A stretch of 5,637 bases of DNA from an uncultured Eubacteriales bacterium. GTDB lineage: Bacteria; Bacillota; Clostridia; Oscillospirales; Oscillospiraceae. Below the pieces are notes generated by a model that saw nothing but the letters and a program-made list of their open reading frames with translations, did not search any database and was not told the origin of the DNA. Shown here piece by piece: positions 1 through 5,325 of this stretch. Position numbers and translations under genes: made by a program. Positions within the stretch are counted from its first letter, which is position 1. Each line of letters starts with the position of its first letter. Location: positions 1 to 5,637 of the forward strand of contig URSX01000103.1 of NCBI GenBank assembly GCA_900550615.1, given 5' to 3'.

Positions 1-87
1 TATGTGTACCTCTTTGCGGAGGATGGAGAGGCGGATTTGCCCCCTGTTGAGCAGCCTATGTATCCGTTGGGAGAGGATAGCGAATGA
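1..87 (+). CDS. C-terminal end of an unidentified protein, possibly the excision recombinase of a skin-like element (partial)
   Basis: This reading frame enters from the left edge and gives 28 residues beginning YVYLFAEDGE and ending PLGEDSE before TGA at 85-87. The tail is acidic and proline-rich and has no motif I can recognise. It is in a different frame from the sigma-factor sequence that follows, and its stop codon lies inside the AATGA pentamer where sigK homology begins. Skin elements carry a large serine recombinase (SpoIVCA type) near one end, and in some clostridia it sits beside the 3' half of sigK. That makes a recombinase C-terminus a reasonable guess, but the guess rests on position alone. 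It could be any element-borne gene, or a chance open frame, because 28 codons is short. Confidence 0.35.
   Translation, partial: YVYLFAEDGEADLPPVEQPMYPLGEDSE
83..87 (+). other. Putative skin-type attachment core AATGA (right-hand junction within sigK)
   Basis: AATGA occupies 83-87, read AAT-GAG (Asn-Glu) in the sigma-factor frame. Downstream, the translation matches SigK proteins from the Asn-Glu-(Ile/Val)-Leu-Met segment. Upstream, the same frame gives residues ending CIRWERIA, unlike the conserved segment of about YAxRCIE expected there. In Bacillus subtilis the skin element recombines at a 5-bp AATGA shared by the two halves of sigK, at this same codon pair. The sharp loss of homology at this pentamer is visible here. 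Its role as a recombination site is inferred, because the partner site lies outside the window. Confidence 0.62.
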
Positions 88-475
88 GGTTCTCATGTAC
101 TTTCGCAGCCGCAAAAAGCTGCAGAGTGAGGTATCCCTGTCCGACACTATCGACAGTGACACCGCCGGAAATGCCCTGTGCCTGATGGACGTGGTGGGCA
201 GTGATGACACCATGCTCTCCGATATGGCTGACCGGGAGGAGCAGATACGCATACGGCAGCTGGTGGACAGCTGCCTGACAGAACGGGAGGCGGAGGTGAT
301 CCGCCGCCGGTACGGACTGGGTGGATATCTGCCGCAAACCCAGCGGCAGGTAGCCGCGGTGTTCGGCATCAGCCGCAGTTATGTATCCCGCATCGAAAAA
401 CGCGCCCTGGGAAAACTGGAAACAGCCCTGACCGGAGAGCAGTCGTCTACGAATGATAACATTTTATCCTCTTGA
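83..475 (+). CDS. sigK: 3' half of sigK, RNA polymerase sporulation sigma factor SigK (SpoIIIC-like, split gene)
   Basis: This frame encodes 130 residues matching the C-terminal half of sigma-K, the late mother-cell sigma factor of sporulation; Bacillus subtilis SpoIIIC is of similar size. Residues 1-12 (NEVLMYFRSRKK) are the end of region 2. A SigK-like linker with DxxGN and DVVGSDD follows at about 18-42. Region 4.1 starts at LTEREAEVIRRRYGLG (65-80), and the region 4.2 helix-turn-helix is at about 86-109 with GISRSYVSRIEKRAL. That last stretch fits SigK better than SigE (GISQSYISRLEKR) as I recall those sequences. Regions 2.1-2.3 and part of 2.4, needed for core binding and -10 recognition, are absent, so the fragment cannot work alone. 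The frame stays open upstream to position 2, but those 27 residues are not sigma-like and should not be counted. I see no convincing own promoter or start; the first in-frame ATG is at 95. Expression is expected only after DNA rearrangement joins it to the 5' half. Confidence 0.82.
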   Translation, partial: NEVLMYFRSRKKLQSEVSLSDTIDSDTAGNALCLMDVVGSDDTMLSDMADREEQIRIRQLVDSCLTEREAEVIRRRYGLGGYLPQTQRQVAAVFGISRSYVSRIEKRALGKLETALTGEQSSTNDNILSS

Positions 476-497
476 TAGTAAAATCATATCCTCCCCC

Positions 498-526
498 TTG
501 CCATACAGCTGCGGAACTGCTATAAT
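498..526 (+). promoter_or_regulatory. SigA-type promoter of the hydrogenase gene
   Basis: A -35 element TTGCCA (498-503) and a perfect -10 TATAAT (521-526) are separated by 17 bp. A TG at 518-519 makes an extended -10 (TGC before TATAAT). Transcription should start near 533, giving a leader of about 35 nt. It begins 22 bp after the sigK stop, so the hydrogenase gene need not depend on sigK transcription. Confidence 0.82.
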
Positions 527-552
527 ACTAAGTGAAAAAAATGACAAAAGTA

Positions 553-559
553 AGAAAGG
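553..559 (+). promoter_or_regulatory. Ribosome binding site that fixes the hydrogenase start at 567
   Basis: AGAAAGG lies 7 nt before ATG at 567. The frame is also open from an ATG at 453, but that start overlaps sigK and lies upstream of the promoter, so the transcript would not contain it. Starting at 567 gives MRNIYCGIADMRK. Confidence 0.75.
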
Positions 560-566
560 GACTTCC

Positions 567-2108
567 ATGAGAAATATATACTGCGGTATTGCGGACATGC
601 GCAAGCAAGTCTTTGCCGAGGTAGCAAAGCTGGCCTATGAGGGGGGCGACTACCACCGTGTAGATAAGCTGCCCCACAAGATCCTGCCGGGAGATCCGGG
701 TAATGAACGGGACTCCATCTTTCTGGAGCGGGCCATTGTGGCGGAGCGGATTCGGCTGGCCATGGGCCATAGCCTGCGCTCCTCCTCACAGCAGGAGTCG
801 CTGTCCGATGCCGCGGATAAAACCGCCATCCGGGAGCGATACTATGAGCCGCCCCTGATCAATATCATCAAATACGCCTGCCACGCCTGCCCGGACACCC
901 ACTATGAGGTGACCAACGCCTGCCAGAGCTGTCTGGCCCACCACTGCTCCAATTCCTGCCCCAAGAATGCCATCAGCTTTCTCCATGGCCGGGCGGAGAT
1001 CGACCAGAGTAAGTGCATCAAGTGCGGCAAGTGCAAAGCATCCTGCTCCTACCAGGCCATCATCCGCTTTGAACGGCCCTGTCAGGAGGCCTGCGGTATG
1101 GACGCCATCGGCAAGGATCAGTATGGCCGGGCAGAGATCGACCACGACAAATGCGTCAGCTGCGGCATGTGTCTGGTGAACTGCCCCTTTGGCGCTATTG
1201 TGGATAAAGGACAGCTTTTCCAGCTCATCCATGCCATGCGCGGCGGCGATAAGGTCATCGCTCTCATTGCCCCGGCTTTCTGGGGCCAATTTGGCGAGAA
1301 GGTTACCCCCGGGCAGATCGTGACGGCTATGAAAATGCTGGGCTTCCAGTCGGTGGAGGAGGTCGCCGTGGGTGCAGACCTGTGCGCCATCGAGGAAGCG
1401 GAGGAATTCATGAAGAATGTCCCCGAAAAGCAGCCCTACATGGCCACCTCCTGCTGCCCTGCCTGGTCGGTCATGGCCAAGAAGGAGTTCCCTGGGGCAG
1501 CGCCCTATATCTCCATGACCATGACACCCATGGTGCTAACGGCCCGGCTGCAGAAGAAACGCCACCCGGACTGCAAAATCGCCTTTATCGGCCCCTGCGC
1601 CGCCAAAAAATTGGAGGCATGCCGCCGCAGCGTTCGCAGCGATGTGGACTTTGTGCTGACCTTTGAGGAGCTGCGCGGTATGATGGAGGCCAAGAACATC
1701 GACTTTTCCCAGATCCCCGACACGCGCCCCAACTATGAAGCTTCTTCCCCCGGTGTTGGGTTTGCCGCTTCCGGTGGCGTGGCCAAGGCCGTGGAGGAGG
1801 TCATTCACCGGTTGGATCCGGAGCGGGAGGTCAAAACCGTGTACGCCGAGGGTCTGCGGGAGTGCCGCAAGATGCTGCGCATCGCCCGCGCTGGCAAATA
1901 TGACGGCTATCTGCTGGAGGGCATGGCCTGTCCCGGCGGCTGCATCGCCGGCGCAGGCACCATTCAGCCGCCGGAGAAATCCCGCCGGGTGCTGGAGCAA
2001 TACAAGGCCAGCGCTCCCAAGGGCAATCCCCTGGAGTCCGATTATAAGGATGACCTGTACCTGCTCCATGACCACGAGGATGACTGGAGCTATGTGGGCA
2101 GACATTGA
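567..2108 (+). CDS. Monomeric [FeFe]-hydrogenase, group B type, with a cysteine-rich ferredoxin-like N-terminus
   Basis: The 513-residue protein should be a cytoplasmic iron-sulfur enzyme; the family interconverts protons plus electrons and H2. All three H-cluster motifs are present: L1 TSCCPAW at 294-300, L2 GPCAAKKLE at 342-350 and L3 EGMACPGGC at 451-459. By alignment with clostridial hydrogenase CpI, Cys297, Cys344, Cys455 and Cys459 would bind the H-cluster and Cys296 would be the proton-relay cysteine. L2 reads GPC rather than the MPC of group A enzymes, which together with the length and lone catalytic subunit points to group B. Ahead of the catalytic domain, residues 105-206 hold exactly 16 cysteines: Cx2C at 105/108, Cx2Cx4Cx3C at 119-131, Cx2Cx2Cx3C at 150-160, Cx3C at 172/176 and Cx2Cx2Cx3C at 196-206. 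The first 100 residues lack recognisable motifs; no signal peptide or membrane segment is seen. No diaphorase-type subunits or HydEFG maturases are nearby, so the electron partner (probably ferredoxin) and direction are unknown. No clear terminator follows, so some readthrough into glnS is possible. Confidence 0.9.
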   Translation: MRNIYCGIADMRKQVFAEVAKLAYEGGDYHRVDKLPHKILPGDPGNERDSIFLERAIVAERIRLAMGHSLRSSSQQESLSDAADKTAIRERYYEPPLINIIKYACHACPDTHYEVTNACQSCLAHHCSNSCPKNAISFLHGRAEIDQSKCIKCGKCKASCSYQAIIRFERPCQEACGMDAIGKDQYGRAEIDHDKCVSCGMCLVNCPFGAIVDKGQLFQLIHAMRGGDKVIALIAPAFWGQFGEKVTPGQIVTAMKMLGFQSVEEVAVGADLCAIEEAEEFMKNVPEKQPYMATSCCPAWSVMAKKEFPGAAPYISMTMTPMVLTARLQKKRHPDCKIAFIGPCAAKKLEACRRSVRSDVDFVLTFEELRGMMEAKNIDFSQIPDTRPNYEASSPGVGFAASGGVAKAVEEVIHRLDPEREVKTVYAEGLRECRKMLRIARAGKYDGYLLEGMACPGGCIAGAGTIQPPEKSRRVLEQYKASAPKGNPLESDYKDDLYLLHDHEDDWSYVGRH

Positions 2109-2157
2109 TCATTCTGCGGCGTCTGCCGACCATCCGGGCTACCACGAAACAGAGTGC

Positions 2158-2186
2158 TTGCATTTTTCATCCGAAAACGGTATAAT
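2158..2186 (+). promoter_or_regulatory. SigA-type promoter of glnS
   Basis: TTGCAT (2158-2163) and a perfect TATAAT (2181-2186) are separated by 17 bp. Transcription should start near 2193, leaving a leader of roughly 43 nt with AAGGAG at 2221-2226, 9 nt before the glnS ATG. The leader is too short for a T-box, and no T-box signature is visible. Confidence 0.82.
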
Positions 2187-2235
2187 AGCTGGGTGATTTT
2201 ACACAGTCTACATTTTCGATAAGGAGTAGCACAAC

Positions 2236-3981
2236 ATGAGTGAGGAAAACAAGATCCCTGTCCCCTCCCAGGAGCCGGAGCGCGGCGAGGGCAGCAACTT
2301 TATTGACAATTTCATCACGGAGGATCTTGCGCCCGGGGGCCAATACGAGGGGATGACGGTCCACACCCGTTTCCCGCCGGAGCCCAACGGCTACCTGCAC
2401 ATCGGCCACTGCAAGGCCCTGTGTATCGATTTCGGCACCGCGGAAAAGTTCGGCGGTCTCTGCAATCTGCGCATGGACGACACCAACCCCACCAAGGAGG
2501 ATGAGGAGTTCGTGGAGGCCATCAAGCAGGATATCCACTGGCTGGGTTTTGACTGGGGCGACCGTTTCTTCTATGGCAGCGACTACTTTGAGGAGGACTA
2601 CCGCCAGGCGGTTCTGCTCATCAAAAAAGGTCTGGCCTATGTGTGCCAGTTGACTCCGGAGGAATTCAAGGCCAACCGGGGCGACATTGGTGTGCCCGCC
2701 GTATCCCCCTACCGGGATCGTCCGGTGGAGGAGAGCCTGGATCTGTTCCATCGTATGCGCGCCGGGGAGTTTCCCAACGGTGCCATGACCCTCCGGGCCA
2801 AAATTGACCTGGCCAGCGGCAACTTCAACATGCGCGACCCTGTCATCTACCGCATCAACCACATGCACCATCACCGCCAGGGCGACAAGTGGTGCATCTA
2901 TCCCATGTATGACTTCGCCCACCCCATTCAGGACGCTCTGGAGGGCATCACCCACAGCCTGTGCTCCCTGGAGTTTGAGGCCCACCGGCCCCTTTATAAC
3001 TGGGTCATCGAGCACTGCGAGCTGCCTGCCCATCCCCGGCAGATCGAGTTTGCACGCCTGGGTATCGACCACACAGTCATGTCCAAGCGCAAGCTCCGCG
3101 CCCTGGTGGAAGACGGCCGGGTCTCCGGCTGGGACGATCCACGGATGCCCACCTTGGGTGGTCTGCGCCGTCGGGGCTACACCGCCGCCTCCATCCGCAA
3201 TTTCTGTGAGCGCATCGGCGTGGCCAAGTCCCCCAACGTGGTGGAATTCGGCTTTTTGGAGCACTGCCTGCGGGAAGATCTGAACGCCACTGCTGAGCGC
3301 ACCATGGCCGTCCTGCGGCCCGTAAAGCTCACCGTCACCAACTATCCTGAGGGCCAGAGCGAGGTTTTTCAGGTGGAAAACAACCCCACCGATCCCGCTC
3401 AGGGCACCCATGAGATCACCTTCAGCCGCCACCTGTGGATGGAGGCCGACGACTTCCTGGAGCAGCCCGTCCCCAAGTATAAACGCCTGTACCCAGACGG
3501 CCCCGAGTGCCGCCTGAAGGGGGCGTACCTGGTGAAATGTACCGGCTGCGTCAAGGATGAAAACGGTAATGTCACCGAGGTCCTGTGCGAATATGACCCC
3601 AACTCCCGGGGCGGTGATCCCGCCGATGGACGCAAGGTCAAGGGCGCTACCCTCCACTGGGTGGACGCGGAGAACTGCCTGGATGCCGAGGTGCGGCTGT
3701 ACGACAACCTCTTCTCCGATGCTCAGCCCGACGGGCCGGACAAGAACTTCCTGGATTGTCTGAATCCTGATTCCTTGTCTGTTCTCACCGGCTGTAAGGT
3801 GGAAAAAGGCATGGCCGCCGTGGCTGCCGAGTTTGACAAGCGGGAAAACCGCAGCGGCACCAACGCCCCCACCTTCCAGTTCATGCGCACCGGCTACTTC
3901 TGCATGGACAACCGGGACTGCTCGGCGGAGCACCTGGTCTTCAACCGCAGCGTCTCCCTGAAGGACAGCTTTAAAAAGTGA
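2236..3981 (+). CDS. glnS: Glutaminyl-tRNA synthetase (GlnRS)
   Basis: This class I aminoacyl-tRNA synthetase attaches glutamine to tRNA-Gln in the cytoplasm using ATP. The 581 residues align along their whole length with Escherichia coli GlnRS (554 residues). The Rossmann catalytic domain contains FPPEPNGYLHIGH at 46-58, with HIGH at 55-58, and NLRMDDTNP at 77-85. Asp81, Tyr225 and His229 align with E. coli Asp66, Tyr211 and His215 of the glutamine site. The KMSKS-type motif is VMSKRKL (281-287), followed by GWDDPRMPT and GLRRRGYTAASIR. The C-terminal beta-barrel anticodon-binding region (about 350-581) contains DPADGRKVKG and ends FNRSVSLKDSFKK. A CxxC pair at 435-438 lies in a hairpin where E. 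coli has no such pair. The N-terminus is about 14 residues longer than in E. coli. The start is supported by AAGGAG 9 nt upstream. Many Firmicutes lack GlnRS and use mischarging plus GatCAB, so this may be an old transfer. The gene has its own promoter and terminator. Confidence 0.97.
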   Translation: MSEENKIPVPSQEPERGEGSNFIDNFITEDLAPGGQYEGMTVHTRFPPEPNGYLHIGHCKALCIDFGTAEKFGGLCNLRMDDTNPTKEDEEFVEAIKQDIHWLGFDWGDRFFYGSDYFEEDYRQAVLLIKKGLAYVCQLTPEEFKANRGDIGVPAVSPYRDRPVEESLDLFHRMRAGEFPNGAMTLRAKIDLASGNFNMRDPVIYRINHMHHHRQGDKWCIYPMYDFAHPIQDALEGITHSLCSLEFEAHRPLYNWVIEHCELPAHPRQIEFARLGIDHTVMSKRKLRALVEDGRVSGWDDPRMPTLGGLRRRGYTAASIRNFCERIGVAKSPNVVEFGFLEHCLREDLNATAERTMAVLRPVKLTVTNYPEGQSEVFQVENNPTDPAQGTHEITFSRHLWMEADDFLEQPVPKYKRLYPDGPECRLKGAYLVKCTGCVKDENGNVTEVLCEYDPNSRGGDPADGRKVKGATLHWVDAENCLDAEVRLYDNLFSDAQPDGPDKNFLDCLNPDSLSVLTGCKVEKGMAAVAAEFDKRENRSGTNAPTFQFMRTGYFCMDNRDCSAEHLVFNRSVSLKDSFKK

Positions 3982-3994
3982 TTCCCTGAATGTC

Positions 3995-4029
3995 ATCTCC
4001 CCCGTGCCTTTCGACGCGGGGGAGATTTT
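3995..4029 (+). terminator. Rho-independent terminator of glnS
   Basis: A perfect 10-bp inverted repeat pairs ATCTCCCCCG (3995-4004) with CGGGGGAGAT (4017-4026) around a 12-nt loop, followed by a short TTTT run (4026-4029). It starts 13 bp after the glnS stop. The stem is strong but the U-tract is short. Confidence 0.8.
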
Positions 4030-4080
4030 ACATCGCATTTTGCGCCGCCACTTCTTTCGTGCCTATATCCTCCAGAACGC

Positions 4081-4114
4081 AAAAAAGAGATACCGCACAA
4101 GCGGTATCTCTTTT
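4081..4114 (-). terminator. Rho-independent terminator of the rplJ-rplL operon, possibly bidirectional
   Basis: The core 10 bp (4087-4096 with 4101-4110) pair perfectly around an ACAA loop on the + strand, and A/T pairing can extend the stem to about 14 bp. On the minus strand the hairpin is followed by six U residues (AAAAAA at 4081-4086 on the + strand), 21 bp past the rplL stop. On the + strand it is followed by TTTT, so it may also back up the glnS terminator. Confidence 0.88.
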
Positions 4115-4134
4115 ATCATGAACAGAGTCCGAAA

Positions 4135-4506
4135 TTACTTCAGCTCGATCTTGGCGCCAACGGCCTCCAGATCCTTCTTCATGGTCTCGGCATCGTCCTT
4201 GGACAGGGCTTCCTTCAGAGTGGTGGGAGTCTCCTCAACAGCCTTCTTGGCCTCAGCCAGACCCAGACCGGTGATCTCGCGGACGGACTTGATGACCTTG
4301 ATCTTCTGAGCGGCATCGAAGCCAACCAGAACCACGTCGAACTCGGTCTTCTCCTCAGCAGCGGGAGCAGCAGCGCCGGCAGCGGGAGCAGCCATAGCAG
4401 CGGCGGAAACGCCGAACTCTTCCTCCAGAGCGTGAACCAGCTCGCTCAGCTCCAGAACGGTCAGACCCTTGATCTCTTCGATCATAGCAGTAACTTTCTC
4501 AGACAT
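4135..4506 (-). CDS. rplL: 50S ribosomal protein L7/L12 (bL12)
   Basis: This 123-residue acidic protein forms the mobile ribosomal stalk that recruits and stimulates the translational GTPases (EF-Tu, EF-G, IF2, RF3). Residues 1-33 are the dimerisation domain that binds L10 (IEEIKGLTVLELSELVHALE). Residues 34-52 are the flexible Ala/Pro/Gly-rich hinge. Residues 53-123 are the globular factor-binding domain, with KIKVIKSVREITGLGLAEAK at 68-87 covering the helices that touch GTPases. Length and layout are normal. The start is fixed by a perfect AGGAGG (4515-4520 on the + strand) 8 nt upstream. It is the second gene after rplJ, 77 bp away. As a multi-copy stalk protein it needs more translation than L10, which the strong binding site would provide. 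It is the last gene of the transcript. Confidence 0.98.
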   Translation of the reverse strand: MSEKVTAMIEEIKGLTVLELSELVHALEEEFGVSAAAMAAPAAGAAAPAAEEKTEFDVVLVGFDAAQKIKVIKSVREITGLGLAEAKKAVEETPTTLKEALSKDDAETMKKDLEAVGAKIELK

Positions 4507-4549
4507 TGTATTAGCCTCCTAATTGTAAGATTATTTTTGAGAGAATGGC

Positions 4550-4566
4550 GGGACGCCCTGCGCCCC
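4550..4566 (-). other. Small hairpin in the rplJ-rplL intergenic region
   Basis: In the minus-strand transcript GGGGCG can pair with CGTCCC (six pairs, one G-U) around a 5-nt loop. No U-tract follows, so it is not a terminator. An RNA processing or translation-tuning role is possible, but nothing in the sequence demands it. Confidence 0.3.
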
Positions 4567-4583
4567 AGCGGGAAAATTGCTGA

Positions 4584-5099
4584 TTACTCAGCAGCCTCAG
4601 CAGGGGCACCCTGCTTCTCGGCGATCTGCTTCAGCACGCAAGCCAGGCCGGAAATGGGGGCCAGCATGGTACCCAGGACCTGAGCCTGCAGCACGGGCAG
4701 TGCGGGGATGGATGCCAGAGCATTCACGGTTTCCATGGGCACAACCTTGCCCTCCAGGAAGCCGCCCTTGATCTCGAACCGGCCATTGAGCTTCTTTGCA
4801 AACTCAGCGATCACGCGGGCGGGAGCGACGGGGTCAGCGGCGATGGCCAGAGAAGTGGTGCCGTTGAGCTGGTCGTCCAGTTCGTTGAGACCGCAGTTGT
4901 TGAATGCAAAGCGCAGCAGGGTGTTCTTGATGACGGAATACTCCACATCGTTTTTGCGGCACTCAGCGCGCAGAGCGGTATCCTCTGCCACGGTGATGCC
5001 CTTGTAGTCCACGATGACACCGGCGCCGGAATTCTGGATCTTCTCGGTGAGAGCGGCTACGATTGCCTGCTTTTCAGACAGAACTTTTGCGTTGGGCAT
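4584..5099 (-). CDS. rplJ: 50S ribosomal protein L10 (uL10)
   Basis: L10 is the base of the L7/L12 stalk: its N-terminal domain binds 23S rRNA with L11, and its C-terminal helix carries L12 dimers. The 171 residues match the usual bacterial length. The N-terminal domain includes IVDYKGITVAED (29-40), YSVIKNTLLRFA (54-65) and the LNGTTSLAIA segment (78-87). The last 35 or so residues, including LAPISGLACVLKQIAEKQ, form the L12-binding helix, ending in an Ala/Glu tail. GGAGGTGA (5109-5116 on the + strand) lies 9 nt before the ATG and fixes the start. L10 in complex with L12 is also the known repressor of its own operon, through the leader upstream of this gene. It is co-transcribed with rplL. 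Confidence 0.98.
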   Translation of the reverse strand: MPNAKVLSEKQAIVAALTEKIQNSGAGVIVDYKGITVAEDTALRAECRKNDVEYSVIKNTLLRFAFNNCGLNELDDQLNGTTSLAIAADPVAPARVIAEFAKKLNGRFEIKGGFLEGKVVPMETVNALASIPALPVLQAQVLGTMLAPISGLACVLKQIAEKQGAPAEAAE

Positions 5100-5137
5100 T
5101 CTTTGATTTCACCTCCATGAGAATTGTAGGTGCGTTC

Positions 5138-5179
5138 AAAAAAGGAAACCGTCCCTGTGCCGAAAGACACAAGGACGGT
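5138..5179 (-). terminator. Attenuator terminator inside the rplJ leader
   Basis: In the minus-strand transcript a 12-bp stem (one G-U) pairs ACCGTCCTTGTG (5168-5179) with CACAGGGACGGT (5148-5159) around an 8-nt loop. UUCC and six U residues follow (5138-5143). It sits between the rplJ promoter and the rplJ start, so it can act only by cutting leader transcription short before rplJ. Confidence 0.8.
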
Positions 5180-5252
5180 GTAAGCAATCAAAAACGATTT
5201 GCCATCCTCGGCAGGATTTACGGCCGAAGCCACCTGCTGTCTTTGGAACGCA
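5138..5252 (-). promoter_or_regulatory. L10 (rplJ) ribosomal protein leader with antiterminator/terminator switch
   Basis: The transcript from the rplJ promoter carries the hallmark L10-leader sequence: CCAAAGACAGCAGG (5233-5246 on the + strand) and, downstream, CCTGCCGAGG (5206-5215). GCAGG (5233-5237) pairs with CCTGC (5211-5215). This resembles the L10(L12)4-binding leaders known upstream of rplJ in Firmicutes, including B. subtilis. The segment CGAGGATGG (5202-5210) next to the binding site can pair over nine positions, two of them G-U, with CCGTCCTTG (5170-5178), which is most of the terminator's 5' arm. That gives a plausible antiterminator that excludes the terminator. The pairings are visible; the regulatory direction is inferred from the B. 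subtilis system. Confidence 0.82.
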
Positions 5253-5258
5253 ACCAAT

Positions 5259-5287
5259 ATTATATCGAAAGACCGACGAAATGTCAA
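5259..5287 (-). promoter_or_regulatory. Consensus SigA promoter of rplJ-rplL
   Basis: Read on the minus strand, a perfect TTGACA (5282-5287) and a perfect TATAAT (5259-5264) are separated by exactly 17 bp, fitting a highly expressed ribosomal protein operon. Transcription should start near 5252, leaving a leader of about 150 nt before rplJ. It lies in the 226-bp gap between rplA and rplJ. Confidence 0.93.
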
Positions 5288-5325
5288 GCCTTTTGATATT
5301 TTTTTCGGAGCAGCTCCAAATCAGA

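Noticed and set aside
71..94. GAGA...TCTC symmetry around the AATGA core as recombinase half-sites
   Set aside because: Only four matching bases on each side, which is expected by chance. Half-sites need the partner junction for comparison.
452..487. Imperfect AT-rich inverted repeat around the sigK stop (ATGAT/ATCAT, ATTTTA/TAAAAT)
   Set aside because: The arms do not line up into one helix, the stem is weak and no U-tract follows, so neither a terminator nor an operator can be supported.
453..566. Upstream ATG at 453 as the hydrogenase start
   Set aside because: It overlaps sigK, precedes the promoter at 498-526 and lacks a ribosome binding site; the 38 extra residues are low-complexity and not hydrogenase-like.
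786..1289. Open frames on the minus strand within the hydrogenase gene (also 1536-2105)
   Set aside because: They are shadows of the + strand coding sequence, with no domains and no plausible initiation signals.
2119..2130. CGGC-GTCT-GCCG hairpin after the hydrogenase stop as a terminator
   Set aside because: The stem is four pairs and no U-tract follows. I found no convincing hydrogenase terminator in 2109-2157.
2167..4038. A very long open frame (623 codons) on the minus strand opposite glnS
   Set aside because: It mirrors glnS codon structure in a GC-rich gene, has no recognisable domain, and lies opposite a gene with full-length homology, clear promoter and ribosome binding site.
5304..5322. 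Hairpin just after rplA (GGAG/CTCC with flanking pairs) as an rplA terminator
   Set aside because: On the minus strand it is followed by A residues, not U, and the stem is only about 7 bp with a 3-nt loop. It fits neither strand as a terminator.
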